Notes: generated by a model not told the origin, from the sequence alone. Positions 1-12,500 are shown, counted from the stretch's first letter. The stretch: 64,000 nucleotides of DNA from Gnetum montanum (GCA_015680685.1 MNCI01011971.1:37488-101487); one strand, 5' to 3'. A program made the numbers and translations.

Positions 1-429
1 CTTATTTCCATCGAATCTTGCTCTATTTCTAGTTTTCTTGTGGAACTATCTCTTTCTCTAGGGAAAATTAGGAGTAGATTGCGGAGTTGTGCTCAAATGT
101 TTTTGCAAAATTTTATTTGTTACAAGTAGGTATTATAAGGACCGCATAGACTAGGTAGTTGAATAAAATAGGAAATTTTCAACAACTCACTATACTTGGC
201 AAAGTTGGCTGAATCTCTTTAAAGTAAGTCATTTGTAGTTTACACACAACGTAATCATTACATTTCTCACAACTGCATGCTGCAACAGCACACACACATA
301 CTCACATTAACTACTAAGTTTATTTGGAGGTATCTGGGCCTTGGTGTTGCCAGAGACTAGCAGGCACCTAAATCCTGTTCGAGGACACTCGTTGGCGATC
401 GCATCCCAAACGGTCATCAACAGGCACCT
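1..429. other. Unassigned sequence, possibly an LTR end with primer-binding site
   Basis: No coding frame is supported. The sequence differs from what precedes the matching spacer at the right end of the window (before 63171), so 429/430 is a junction. At 341-357 the plus strand reads TTGGTGTTGCCAGAGAC, which resembles the gypsy primer-binding sites elsewhere in this window (for example TTGGCACTATTGCCAGGG in E4). Positions 1-340 could therefore be the tail of an LTR from a plus-strand element. I cannot see its other end, so this is an inference only. Confidence 0.35.
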
Positions 430-1640
430 TAGTTAGAGGGGATCTTCAAGCATGGATAACATTCCTTTCTATTCCCATAACCAGTGCTTGTAGCTCGTTT
501 ATTTGTCTAAGGGGTGTGCTTTGAATTTTCATCATGTTTTCTTTAATTTGTTTTTTGTTTGTTTGTTTTTTTATCTTTTTTTTTTGGGTTGGAAACCACA
601 CTATTCAAATACTTTATTTGACTTCCTATTAGTGATTAGAATGGAATAGTAAGAAGTTCATGAAAAACACCCAAGCACTCAAGTAAGAAAAGGAGAGCAT
701 AGAGTATTGAATCTCCTTGAAGTCGTACCCTCTATGAATCTTTGAATCCTTCCAAATTCTGGAACTACCAAGGTCACCAACTAATTAAAAAGTTTTTAAT
801 TGAAGGGACCTCAAACTTTTATAATAAGGAGAACTGTAGAGTTTATTGGATGGGTAGATGACATGGATTCACTTCCTATTCCATGAAAAATAAACCATAT
901 CATAGTCATCAAACAATATAATTCAAAAATATAAACCAGACATTCACAATCACAACATTCAACACAAACCATCATTAGTAAACAACAACAATGGCACTGT
1001 GTCCTATGATAATAAAGCACTTTTATTAGCAGAAATAATGAAAAGTCACAAACAAACAAAGAAAATTAAAATATATAAAAGAATGTGTAAAATAATCAAA
1101 AAAGGTAAAACATACTAACAATGTTGTAAAAAAAAAATTTCAGAAAGTCAATAGAATGAAAAACCAAAGAAAATGGTAAAACTCAACAAAGTGTAAAACA
1201 AAAAGTGAAAGACTGAGGAGCCATGTGGATGGTTAGCATGAATGGCCATCTCCCCCATTACTATGTTGAAAGGAGGAGATCTAGAAAATGGAGGGTGGTT
1301 GTTCGTCCATTGAGGTGGTAGTTCCACTCGCGTATCGTGGTTCTAGGAAAGGTTTCACTTGTTGGATTTTGACCAACTACTTTTTATTTAGGGTTTTAGG
1401 CTTGTAGATTAACATGACTCTAGAGGAAAAGGTTTGATCAATTAAATAAGATCCTTCCCAAAATTTTTGGAACTTTGACATCTAGGGTACGTGTGTGGGG
1501 TTCCAATAGAGAAACTTTTCTTTTAATTAAAATTTCACTTTCTATATTTTGAGTTCATGACATTGTTTGTTGAATACCTTGTGCATCTCATTCAAAGATA
1601 TGGCCACCAATTAATTTTCATCTAGCATGTTGAGGTTGAT
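430..1640 (-). other. E1 post-integrase spacer, repeated at 63171-64000
   Basis: A non-coding stretch downstream of the integrase of E1. Positions 430 to about 1279 align, in the same orientation, with 63171-64000; both share the 'ttgaattttcatcatgtttt' block, the AAACCACAC block and 'ggaggaga'. Short open frames here (for example 811-1059, minus) have no recognisable domain and I treat them as chance. It probably functions as spacer or 3' untranslated sequence between integrase and the accessory ORF. Confidence 0.75.
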
Positions 1641-1652
1641 CAATCTTTCTTT

Positions 1653-2185
1653 CTATGCTAGACCTAGGTTAAGATTCAAATCATAGGTTTTTGAGAGTGT
1701 ACAGAGCTCAGATTGAATTGAGAGCATTGGAAGTTTTCCATACACTAGCTCATAGGGAGAGTAGACAATATGAAGTTTCCATGTTGAGTGGTAAGCACAT
1801 AGGGAATCATTGAGTTTTGTACTCCAATCTTTCCTATATTTTCTTATTGTCCTTGTTAGGATCTTTGTGAGCTCCCTGTTAGTTACCTCTACTTGATCAT
1901 TGGCTTGGAGGTGATAGGGTGATTTTAATTTGTGTCCAACCTCCAAGTGTTGCATCATTAAAATTGGTACCTATGAAATAAGCTCCATTGATAGAAATTA
2001 GTGCATATGGCATCCCAAACCTATTTACAACACTTTTTTGTACAAATCTGGTAGTAGTGGATGATGTACAGTCAGTAACGACTACTACTTCGACCTATTT
2101 TTTTCAGTAGTTGACTACTACAATGATATATGCCTTTCCATTGGACATGGGTGTGATGGAACCCATGAAGCTAATGCCCCATATG
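1653..2185 (-). pseudogene. E1 integrase (degenerate)
   Basis: Minus-strand translation gives an Athila-type integrase core. From the N-terminal side it reads IWGISFMGSI, then a beta-strand block with IIVVVNY, then RFGMPYALISINGAYF, then SPYHLQANDQVEVTNRE and the SPYELVYGKLP block. The catalytic Glu is kept in QVEV. Both Asp positions are lost: the family has WGIDFMG and ISDNGTHF, this copy has WGISFMG and ISINGAYF. Several stops interrupt the frame. It can no longer catalyse strand transfer. Confidence 0.85.
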
Positions 2186-2189
2186 TTAA

Positions 2190-3310
2190 AGGGCTCTAGT
2201 GGTTGAATCCATTATTTAGGACCTTCCATTTGAGCAATCATCCAACCATCTCATTGATAACATTAATAAGATTTGATAAACTAGTGGGTTTCCTTGAAGA
2301 TTATAGGCCAATAGTATCTTGCACTGAAGATTTTTATGGTTGTGTATCTCCCTACATAGTGGCCTCTACAAGGTCCTTCATGAGCATCCTAGAGAATGCA
2401 TAGTTAATCTTCATTAACGACACACTAACAAATTAGGCCATTAGCACACACCTTGTAGAGGTCTCCATTGATTTCCATAAAGTATTTAGCTCGATAAAGA
2501 AATTTTTAATTATTTCTAAAGTCAAGATCTTGTGGAATCTCTTGAGTAAGAAGATAGGTGAGGAAGTCATTGTACCATGTTATTTCTATGGGCACTTGAT
2601 CATTTAGTGCATCAGTATAGAGGAGTTCATCTAGAAACTGATCATAGAGTGGGCTTTCCTCTCTTTATTTTCCTATATTAAGTAAGAGAAGTGGTCAAAA
2701 ACCACATTCTCAATTCCTTTTCAATCTACCATCATGAGATAAAATTTTTTCAAGATCATGAACTACCATATGATATGAGGGCTCATCATTAGCTTGTTCA
2801 CCTGGAAGTAGATGGCATTATGGTCTGTGTGCACAATAACTTTATAACCAAGCACATAGTACCTAAATTTTTTAAGAGCATACACCATTTCCATTAATTC
2901 TTTCTCCATGGTGGTGTAATTTAGCTATGCACCTACAATGCTTTAGCTCATCCAGTGGATGTAATATGAACATGTCTTATTATCCAACTACATAAGTACC
3001 ACTCTGAAAGCATAGTTAGATACATCCATCATTATGTGAAATGGTCTAGACTAGTTTGGTGCCCATAGAATTAGAGTTTCTATAGGGTTTTCCTTCAACT
3101 ATTGGAATTCATGTTCACATTCCTTGATCTAGATGAACAGAGGATCTTTCTTCATCAGATTGACCAATGGCTTTGTGATCTTAGAAAAATTTTCTATGAG
3201 TTACTAGTAGTAGCTAGTATGTCCAAGAAATGATCAAACATTTTTAACTGTCTCTAGTTGATGTGTTATTCCTTAGAAGATCTTTATCTTTTTTAAATCT
3301 ACCTCAATCT
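2190..3310 (-). pseudogene. E1 RT thumb, RNase H and integrase zinc-finger region
   Basis: The minus strand continues the RT begun at 20042-20790. It reads IKIEVDLKKIKI and the connection SFLGHTSYY, then a Ty3-type RNase H with LNYTTMEKELMEMVYALKKF and VIVHTDHNAIYF. The sequence then runs through a poorly preserved stretch toward the integrase. Stop codons are frequent and most could come from Gln or Arg codons by C-to-T change. This fixes the order RT, RNase H, integrase in E1. The ORF at 2203-2403 on the plus strand is a shadow. Confidence 0.8.
3306..3310. repeat. Target-site duplication, left copy (AATCT)
   Basis: Five bases directly before the 5' LTR of the Tat-like element. The matching copy after the 3' LTR, 20042-20046, reads AATCC, one mismatch. 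Gypsy integrases make 5-bp duplications. Confidence 0.8.
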
Positions 3311-3699
3311 TGAAACACCATGAAAATTTCGAGGCCTCAACGGTTCAGCAAAATTTAGCAATTCAGGTAAGGAGTTGCAACAAGGCGCGGCATAGCAAGT
3401 TCCCTTTTCTATTAAAGTCGCATAATGCAATGTAATGTCAAAAGGCAGTCCACCGCAACACCAAAGATGGCAAATATTCAAGACTTCAATGACCCAGCAA
3501 AAATCCTAAGGTTTAGGCAACAATCTGCAGCATGCCACGCATTTCAGTAAGTTTTCCTTCTCAGATTAAGGGGCCTATTACGTTGCATTACGCAGCGTGG
3601 CATAATAAACCTTGGAAGGATTGATTAGAAATAGAGGAAGCATGGTGACAAAACTCCAAGTTTTTGCAGTTTTGCTATTTTATGCTAAATTACGCTATG

Positions 3700-3812
3700 A
3701 AGCGTAGTTTGGTATGATGCAGTGTAATCTAGCAAGATGCAGCATAATTTGGCATGATGCAGTGCAATCCAGAATGATACAGTGTAATCTAGCATAACGC
3801 AGTGTAATACAA
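3700..3812 (+). repeat. LTR minisatellite, about 22-23-bp unit
   Basis: Degenerate tandem copies of a unit close to GGCATGATGCAGTGTAATCT. Copies alternate GCAGTG and GCAGCG, as expected of CpG decay. The same array lies in the other LTR at about 18970-19085. Its place upstream of the TATA box fits a U3 enhancer-like array, which is an inference. Confidence 0.75.
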
Positions 3813-4065
3813 GCCATGACAGAGATAGCATAATTCAAATATCAGCAAATCACATGCTACAATACGCTTTTTAGCGTGTCGCAGTGTAATCTAAGAATAG
3901 TTTCTTGCCAAAACTCCAAACAAGAGTGGTTTACGATGAGTTACGCTTCAGATTGTAATACAGCGTGGCACTGCAAGCTTCAACAAAAAACATATCAAGT
4001 CAACGCCATTTTGTAGGTTCAAGACACACGTAATCTAAACCGCGTTTTTCTCCTGACCCTAATCT

Positions 4066-4073
4066 TATAAATA
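4066..4073 (+). promoter_or_regulatory. TATA box of the Tat-like 5' LTR
   Basis: TATAAATA preceded by a C/T-rich run, conserved at 19335-19342 in the 3' LTR. Transcription would start roughly 30 bp downstream and proceed into gag. Confidence 0.7.
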
Positions 4074-4778
4074 CTCCAATCAACAAAGATCAAAGGGTTG
4101 GCAAAAATTTCCCCTAAGATTAATAGATTTTCTCTATGGGAAATTTTTTTCTTCCATTGGCAATGTTTGGCAACTTTTAGCAAGGATTGACAAGAGAAAA
4201 AAGAGGATCAGTAATTGCAAGAATATCAAAGACAATTGGCAAGAACCTTTGGCCAAAAATAGCTGTTTGATGGACATTCTGCTTCGGGACTGACCTCCTT
4301 GTACCTAGATCCGCTAGAACAAGGTAGATCGACCTTTGCTTGTTTCATCTTTGAACAACTTTCATGTTGTTAGCATGTACTTCACTTAAATCGAAGTCTT
4401 CTTGTAATCATTGTATCTAATATATTTGGTTCATGAGTTGAATCCCAGATCTTTGGATTTCCTGCGTTCTAAATCTGATCTCTTTTTCCCTATTTACACG
4501 AATCTCGCAAATCGCTTTAAATCGTTTACATCATTTTCAATTATCTTCGAAGTTAATAATATTATATATTTTCATAAAGAACCATCAGTTTTTCATCTAA
4601 ATATTACAAAATTTTTACCAATCAAGTAAGTCCCTTTCTGATTGACAAGACCATTTAGGGCACCTCGGATTCATTTTCTCTCTAGCACGGTCCTCGCACG
4701 GATCTGGGGTTAGAACTATGTACACGAACTTTCGTTCGGTATTTCCAGCGATCGACGTTTTCCATCATTATAGTTTTC

Positions 4779-4796
4779 TGGTGCTAGAAGAAGGAC
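4779..4796 (+). other. Primer-binding site of the Tat-like element
   Basis: TGGTGCTAGAAGAAGGAC begins six bases after the LTR end. The TGG start and the position are right for a tRNA primer-binding site. I do not assign the tRNA. Confidence 0.6.
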
Positions 4797-5028
4797 CTTC
4801 ATATCTGATCCACATTTTATGGGTAGTCTTGTAAGATGTATGTACCCATTGTCAATCAACGTAAACGTAATACCTCCGAGGTTGTTTACGGGATTGTGTG
4901 GTGCAGATCGGTCGCTTCAACGATTCCTTTGGAATCCTAAAAGATAGAAAGCCCCAATTATTATCTTAGTTTTCCTTTGCCCTTGCGATCTTTATCCTTA
5001 TTGTCATTACTTCTGAATCATATCGAAA

Positions 5029-7203
5029 ATGGTTACATCAACCATAGCTGTTGACACTACCAACCTCGAGAACCCTTGGACTCTGCAAGTTACTCCTCTT
5101 GTGGTCGAGCTACCAAGTAGTCCGGTGTGACTGCACTGCTCCCTTAGGCTTCAAAACAAAGAGCCTGAGGGACACACTCAGTGCAGGGAACACTACAATT
5201 TCCTCTGTGCTAAACTAGCGGAAAACCTACCGATGTATCCACAAGAATTCGAGGAAAAATGAGAGTACAAGTTCATATATTGCCACAGGAAGGAATTTAT
5301 TCCTTCACCTAACACCACTGTGCCCCTAACGGATCAACAAAAGTGGTTTCTAGATCAAATGCTGATGGCTAATATGTCACCAAAACAACTGGATGATTTG
5401 TTCCACAATGAAACACTTCATGATGGGCAACATGATCTAGACTCCTACTCTGAAGAAGGCGGTCATGCTGATTTCGCCATGGCCCCTCCCTCCACGATGT
5501 CCCGCGTAAATCCATTGTTCATGGTTACCAAGCCTTTGACATTATCTAATACTAATTGAGTCTTGCACTTCCCACACCAACATTTTCTCTCTTTAAATAT
5601 AATTCCAGGTGAAGGTCCATCGCAAATCATTCCCCAGCAGGTGCAATTACCCAACCCATCTCATCGTGCACTCGCGCCTATGTCACCACATGTGCATGCG
5701 ATACCTACATTACAATTACCTACAAAACCAACCTTGCTCCCGACTCACATGCTAGGGCCTGCCACCATAGCATGGTGGGCTCCCAACATGTCTCTTGTTG
5801 CGCATCCTATGAAAATACATCACCATCCCCATCATCAAAGCCAGGTCCCGCAAGTGCTAAACCCAGTTGCAGGATCGCTGCCTGTGCCCCCGGTTACACT
5901 AACAGTGTATCCAATGGCGTAGCTGATGGTGGTCACCCCATTCGCACCAACCACTAGATGGTGGATTCCATAAATAGCACTGCCTACAGGGACCATCCCA
6001 ATAGCACTGACCATCAACCAAGATGCTGCCTCCATTCTGCCATCCAGTGTGGCTCCTCCTACTATTCCACAAATGACTTCGTCATCTACGGGTATGGACC
6101 AAGCCTTCCAGCTCATTTAGACCCTTACTGAAGAGGTCCAGCATCTCAAGGCTGCTGGTTCTGACACAATAGAAGTCATGGATTTCTACCATGATGATCC
6201 TATTAGTCCAGTAGTCACTGTCCTGTCGTTTCCACCTGGGATGCCCCTTCCCCACTTTACAAAATATAATGGGGAAGGTGATCCCAACACCCACCTCGTC
6301 ACTTTCAGGTCAGAGTCCTTATTACTGCAATAATGGCTACATACTATAATTCATGTCTTTGTTATGTCCTTAACAGGCAAAGCTCTGAACTGGTATCAAG
6401 CACTCCCACATGCTTCCATCTCAACTTTGGAAGAGATGTTAACTCAGTTTGTGACTCATTTCAAATACAATCTGAAGCTGGAGGTCACGCTGGACCAGCT
6501 CATGGGAGTCAAGCAAGACTCGCTTGAGTTGGTTCAAAAGTTTATACAATGGTGGAGCGCTACCTTGAATGAAATCCATGACCCATCGCGGAAGCCCATC
6601 TACTGGCAATCTTCAAGGGGGCAGTTAATGACTTTATCAAGTCTAAGTTGTATTACCTCACTCCCCATTCCCTCAGCCAAGCCTTTGTTCAAATTAAGAG
6701 CATCCAAGACATGGCAGAGGCTAGCAAAGATCTGACGTATGTGGTCTATAAGAATGCCCACAGCAAGGGTAAGGACAAAGGAAAAACCACGACAACAATA
6801 GTAGAGGTGGTTGTTGAAGGGGCCAAGAAGAAGAACAACAAGAAGAAAACACCTGCAGAGCCTGCTGAGGCAACAACTAGCTCAAATGATGCTAATCAAG
6901 AAACTCCTTTTGCCCTTGAAGCACCTCCACAGCTGAGGCCTAAGTTTGAGCGTAAGGATCGCTCAAAGTACGCGACCCTACCTATAAAGCCTTCTGAGCT
7001 CTTGAAGCAATTATTGGGAACCTGCCATATTCGACACAAGGCATTGTCCGAGGAGGCTCTGAAACACAATAGGCGCCATTGCGAGTTGCTCAAGAATCCT
7101 TCCTTGGCCCAACCTAACAAACTGCCAGTTTCCAAGGACTTTAGGCTAGACGGATTTTACGACTACCATCAATTGTGTGGCCATGACATGGATTACTGCT
7201 AGG
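5029..7203 (+). pseudogene. Tat-like gag (degenerate)
   Basis: The ATG at 5029 opens the first frame; it continues, after two TGA stops, into 5320-5559. A proline-rich stretch follows in another frame (5563-5922). The conserved capsid part is at about 6240-6735, with LTGKALNWYQALPHASIS and then QFVTHFKYNLKLEV, typical of Tat-lineage Gag. A further frameshift leads to 6648-7202, which is lysine-rich (KGKDKGKTT, AKKKNNKKK) and ends in a knuckle-like DYHQLCGHDMDYC. Gag packages the RNA in a cytoplasmic particle. At least three frame changes are needed, so this is a relic. Confidence 0.85.
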
Positions 7204-7997
7204 CATTAAAATATGATATTCAATGTTTGATCGATCAAGGTGGCCTGATCTTAGACAGCAGTAGTCTGACACTCCTAGAAAACCAAGCCATGCATGTGTA
7301 CTAAGACCCGTTAAATGAAAATGATGCAGGGTACACCATTAACGTGGTAGGGGGGGGGGGCGATAGTCAGGCACAGTCAAAGAAACCCTTTGTGTTGCGA
7401 ATGTACCCTCGCCTGCCCTAAATGGCGGGCCCATCAACATTGATGAGTGGTGCTCTAAGGTAACCTTTTATCCTCTGAGCACCTTCTCAAATCCCTACTC
7501 GACAGCCCACTGTCGATAAAGCCATGGCCCAGCTCGCGCCTATGCCTAAGGCACCGTTTGTCATTAGGGTTCCAAAACCATCAACCGTCCCTCATGTGCA
7601 GGAGAAAATCTTCAAGTCAACCTCCCAATCCCAAATTTATAGGAAAGGAGAAGGAAGTATAACAACTGATATGGCCAAGGACCATCTTACGCTGGGGTTT
7701 CCCAAGCCTAAACCCCTCACTTCTATACCCTTGGCCCCACTTGTTAAAAATGAAAAAGTTACACGAACACAACCACCTCTTCCTAGCAAAAAGAAACATA
7801 ACCCTCGACTGAATGTCACTCCTCCCTGAGAAATTTATCTCTTAGGACAAATAGAAGAGGAAAAGGGTGACAAGAAGCCAGATTGTGGGCGGGATCTCTT
7901 CGATGCCTTTACGCAAGTCAAACAGGCTCTAAAACAAAAAAATACAACCTTGAGCCTTTATGACTTACTTATGATGTTATAGAAACATCGTGAGGCT
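7204..7997 (+). pseudogene. Gag-protease linker of the Tat-like element
   Basis: The frame of the gag C-terminus continues past a stop (ALKYDIQCLIDQGGL), as in Tat-lineage Gag after its zinc knuckle. A G-run at about 7351-7360 probably shifts the frame. The frame 7524-7829 (proline- and lysine-rich, no domain) belongs to this linker. No separate gene is supported. Confidence 0.6.
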
Positions 7998-8584
7998 ATG
8001 GTTCGTATGCTAACATCCATACCCGTGGACGAGAGCCTGCCAACAGATGAAGAAGTGATTTATTCCATTATGCTTCCTCTCACCGCTGAGAAGCCTGGTC
8101 CTTCCGTATTAACCTTTCACAACGAATCCATTAAGGATGACCCAGAAAAGGTTCAGGTGACAACGACGTCCATGTTCATCACCATCCGGGTTGGCCAACA
8201 TCAAATTCGGAGAGTGCATGTATATGATGGGATGGCTGCTAATGGCATCCCATATCCCATAGTGGATAAGCTAGGCCTAATCGATCAAATCAATCCTACA
8301 ACAACATCGTGTCTAAAGTCGTTCAACGAGGCACGAGTGCAAGTCAAAGGGATGGTTCACATCAACTTTGTGGTAGGGGAGTAGTTCCCCATAGACGCAA
8401 TGTTTATTATCGTCAAAGAGATGCCTGGCTTCAACTTGATCCTAGGGAGGTCTTGGCTGGCTCAACTGAGGGCAGTTTCATCACCTATCCATCAGGAGAT
8501 CCATCTGCCCTACGCAGGAGGAGAAGTGATCATCCACGGTGATGAAATAACACCTCAAGCTATTAATAACACAGAAACTAAATA
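7998..8584 (+). pseudogene. Tat-like aspartic protease (retropepsin)
   Basis: From 7998 the frame carries RVHVYDGMAANGIPYPIVDK, where an intact retropepsin has a D-S/T/G-G active-site loop. After a stop near 8382 it resumes with MFIIVKEMPGFNLILGRSWL and AVSSPIHQEIHLPY; this flap-to-end block with L-G-R-x-W and S-x-x-H-Q is typical of Tat-lineage proteases. It would cleave Gag-Pol. The loop lacks the usual second residue and the frame is broken, so it is inactive. Confidence 0.8.
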
Positions 8585-8589
8585 GGGGT

Positions 8590-8790
8590 CGAAAATCGAA
8601 ATGCCTAAAGATCAGTCCCCTATCCAAATACTTAAACAAGCCGAAATAGTGGCCGATGATAGCCTAACTTGGGCCAAACTACCATTCCAAGAGGAAGATT
8701 ATGGCGTGAAGGAAAAGGTTCATAAATCCCCTCGTCTTTACGCATCACCAAAAATAAAAGCAATCAGGAAAAAATTACAGAGTTAACAGG
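8590..8790 (+). pseudogene. Protease-RT connection fragment
   Basis: A short open stretch (8601-8786) follows the protease. It is charged, with no recognisable domain, and is cut off by low-complexity DNA at about 8790. The RT that should follow is displaced to about 14,600 by the 5.8-kb insert that holds the minisatellites and the antisense gene. Confidence 0.5.
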
Positions 8791-8879
8791 TAAACCTTGT
8801 TATCTAACTCCCATGTAGTTTACGTGTATTTTTTTCATCAGCTATCCTATTTTTGGTTTACAAACACTCATCACATTTA

Positions 8880-9370
8880 TGCACATATCTTTACGCTTCT
8901 ACCAACTATTCTCATTTACACTTATGATTATTTTTTACGCTTCCACCAGCTATTCTCATTTACGCTTATGCTTATTTTTTACACTTCCACTAGTTGTCTT
9001 TGTTACTCTTAACTTTATCTAAAACTAATCATGTATGCATTATGCTTGAATTATCCATGGCCCGAAATGGCCTAAAACTAATTGCAGCCTGCCATGGCTT
9101 CAAACTGGTGACTTAGTATTATTTATTTTATTCTTTCACACATATAGCAAGGGCCCGAAATGGCCTTAAACTATCCATGGCCCGAAATGGCCATAAACTA
9201 CCTATTCAAATCACAGTTTACACTTGAACTAGTCAAAGGCCCGAAATGGCCTAAAACTAGCGATCTCATTTACGCTTTGCACCTGAATTACCTAGTAGCC
9301 TGCAATGGCTTTAAACTAGTAACTTCGTTTATGCTACATGCTTAAAATTATCCACAGTTTGTCATAGCAT
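8880..9370 (+). repeat. Degenerate tandem repeats downstream of the protease
   Basis: Two arrays. At about 8887-8997 a unit of about 45 bp recurs, around TTTTTTACGCTTCCACCAGC. At about 9055-9350 the phrase GGCCCGAAATGGCCTAAAACTA recurs with variants at 9058, 9152, 9178 and 9238. The same phrase reappears once at about 14158. No coding is seen. Confidence 0.75.
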
Positions 9371-9517
9371 CAAAACCTATTCATTTATGCTTTGCATGAA
9401 AGAAAAACAACAAAAGAACATCAAACTCAGACCAAATTTGCATTAAAGTGCTAAAGAAAAATATTGTCTTTCATTTCATCCCATCATAGAAAAAAAAATG
9501 TGGCTAATACAACTACA

Positions 9518-12500
9518 TTATGCATCTCCTTTATCCCCACCATCGCCTGTATCCCTCAACTCCATCTCTACTTCGAGCAAATCATCCTCATAGGGGCCAC
9601 CTTTTTCAGGTGGCATTTCTTCGTGAAAGAGGCCCTCCCTACTATGCTCTTCTGTATGAGGTTGTTTGCCATGACATTGATCATCACCATTATGCTTTGT
9701 CCCATGCAAACCCTATTCGGGAGGACCATCATCCACGTTATGTTCATCCCGCTGAGGAAGCTCCTCAGGTCGTTCTTGCAATTAGACATAACACGCATAT
9801 TGACATCATGATCAAGACTAGGTATGATGAAAAGCGTAACAAAACAACAACTCACCTATGATGGTCCTGCATCAGTAGCAAACGGGATTTGTTCTAAGCC
9901 AACCCATAGACGTTGCGTAATTTTGTCCTCAGTAAGCTCAGACCAAACCCCATCTCCTAGATTAGCTCCAGCCTTGACCTTCCCTTTCTTCACAGGAGTC
10001 CATCGGGGTAGTTTAGGGAAGAAGGAATGGATGGTTGTCTCCCCCAAGGAAGAGTCATTTCCTTTTCTGGGGAGGCACTTACTGTCACTTGTTCTTGAAA
10101 CCTTTCAAATGCACTAGAAGCACTAATAACATCAAGGAATAGTTGAAGAGACTGAGCCTCGATGGTAGATTCCCTATAATGTTGATGATAGGCAGTGCAT
10201 TCTCGCTTATAGACATGTTTATGGTCTTTCTGCATCTGCCTCCATTCTTGAACACTCGCGTTAAAGTCCTTCCAGTCTTGATTTTTCTGAGCTAGTAGAT
10301 CCATTTAAATCCGTTGCTTGACCAGTTCACGGCTGGTCTAGACACTGTTCCTAACGATAGTCTAGTAATGGGCATAGTCGACAACAGCAGTTTGCCAATC
10401 TTCGTTACCCATTCCCTGGGCCTGCAGGAATTCATTTCATGATCTTAAATCCCCAACCTCATCACTTAGAGCCACCCTCTCCTTCTCCGACCTTTGCAGT
10501 CTCTTCCAAAGGTTTTCATTTACGGTTTGACATTCCCATAAGGAGCGAGTCGAGCGTATAGCACATTTACGCATCTCGTCGTAACTGTTGCATGGCACGA
10601 CGGTTGCTTCCAATGAGGGTTCGGTGGCGTCTAAATCAATAGGCTCCGATGGATCCCATCTGATTCAAGCTCCTAATAACATAAAATGGTTATTAAGCAT
10701 AATTAGGTAACATAATACTAAAATGGAACAACCTCTACATAATGATCGTAGCGTACCCACTTCAGGATCGATTCACTCCAAGCGACCGATCATATCTCGG
10801 ACGACACCTTCCATAAAGGTGAATTTATCAGGAAATTCATCCTAGGATCAAGTCGTCACTATTGACAAGTGTACATCCTGGTCACCTATTACGTAGAAAA
10901 ATTCCATATAAGTACATAATTAAGACATTGCGATGACCAATATAACCTTTAGAAGCAATTGCCTAGAGTCTAGTACGCTATAAAAACTAACCTCAGCGTA
11001 TCACAAGTCACACACCTTTTCTTGTTTTGGCCGAAAGGACTTTGACATCTTCCACTGCTACTCCTTTCTCATGTGTAGGAACCTGTGCACTACTCACCTT
11101 GTTGACTGGAGTCTCTTCCTCCAAGGCTGGGATCCGTTCCTCACGCCGCAAAACTATAGCCCTTGTTTCGGGGGTTAACCGTTCCACAGCCTTCTCCTTC
11201 GCTGTCACACAACATCCTTAGTTAACACAAGATTTCGCTCTAGTTCAATAAATATTATGTGACACAAAAGTATCTATACGTAGCATAACTATAGTTATTA
11301 GCACATTTCTTTGCGTATCTACTGGATGATTACTCCTCCAAACCTAACCTACATCTTCCGGCTCACACCACTTACTGGCTCGATAGGCTCCTCGGTCAAA
11401 CGAGGTTTCTTCCGTGGCACCGACAAGTCCACTATTTCAGCTACCAGGTGCTTCCCTCTTGACACATCGCTAGTGTAAGAGGGAAGCATCCCACCCATGC
11501 TTTCTTGACCCCACATTTGAGGCACCACCATATTTTTAGTCATTACAGACAACAACTTCCCGATTCCTTTAGGAGCATCTTGCGACCGGATAGTGCCGAA
11601 AACGTGGGAAATCAATGGTTTGAAAATCTGGTTGCAGTCTTGTTATAGCTAGATACCATTCCTTTGGACCACTAGAAATTTGACAAAACACCGGAAGCAA
11701 GCTATGAAAAAGGAAAAATGCACATTGAAACGAGACTCAAGCTTCTTGTGAAGCCTGATCATTTCAACACGTGGGCCTTTGGAAAAATAGCTAGTGCAAT
11801 TGAATCGCGTCGTCTCCTCCATGACCTCTCGCATAATTTGGGCCTGCACGATAGTGAGGAATCTTCCTTGGTAGAGGATCTTGGGGAAGGCCTAGGCTCG
11901 AAAAAGTGGGTAAATAGTGTTGGCCACTTCCAACTCAATCCTATCAGTAGGAATTCCCTTAACCTCCTTCTTAACCCCTAGCCACTCCTCTATCTCTTCC
12001 TGGTACTTGGCGCTCCTCTTCGAATTTTCCTCTATAGGAAAGCCATTGGAGGGGACCCCAAAGAGATCGGCTGAGACGTCAAAATTTACGCACACATTAC
12101 GCACGAGTATGTAGAGACGCTTAGTTTCACTGAAGGAGTTGACTAAGGTCAACATTTCACTCACAGTAACATCAGGGGTTATGGCCAAGAACAGGTCCAT
12201 CAGTCCAGCCTCCCGAAGGTTATTGGTTAACACAAATAGCGGCGCTCTATGGCCAAGCTAGCATTGTGTCTCCTTTATATCACCATAACGGAAGAAAATA
12301 CTATTTGCCTCATGATCGGAGGCCATGATCGTAATTTCCTGTGATTCCCTGACTGCTTACATAAAAAAATAGTTAAGTCGAGGTAACAAAAATGAGACAA
12401 CTTCATACATCATCACTAGCTGATAACATTGATATAATTCATCATCATAATGAAGTTTACCAAGTCCGAATGGAAAAGGAAACAGAGGGATTTTTCTTTG

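Larger units (their letters stand above)
430..3310 (-). mobile_element. E1, Athila-like Ty3/gypsy element, 3' half (left part)
   Basis: This is the downstream half of a minus-strand gypsy element. In element order it holds the end of RT, RNase H, integrase and a post-integrase spacer. The upstream half resumes at 20042, because the Tat-like element 3311-20041 is inserted between. Across the excised insertion the frame around the RT thumb reads through (ISQEGI then KIEVDLKKIKI). The accessory ORF and 3' LTR expected further left are missing; the homology stops at 430. Confidence 0.85.
3311..4772 (+). repeat. 5' LTR of the Tat-like element
   Basis: Matches 18580-20041 end to end with no net length difference. 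It contains a minisatellite (about 3700-3812), many ACGC/GCGT palindromic words, a TATA box at 4066-4073 and a C/T-rich block just before it. The minus-strand frame at 3299-3481 and the plus frame at 4411-4629 recur in the other LTR, but they encode nothing recognisable; they are LTR sequence, not genes. Confidence 0.95.

Noticed and set aside
4411-4629. 72-codon frame repeated at 19680-19898, looking like a conserved gene
   Set aside because: The conservation is that of the LTR pair itself; the frame has no domain and differences are not biased to silent sites as far as I can see.
8880-9370. Possible CRISPR-like array of regularly spaced repeats
   Set aside because: Spacing and repeats are irregular and degenerate, and the context is a plant retrotransposon.
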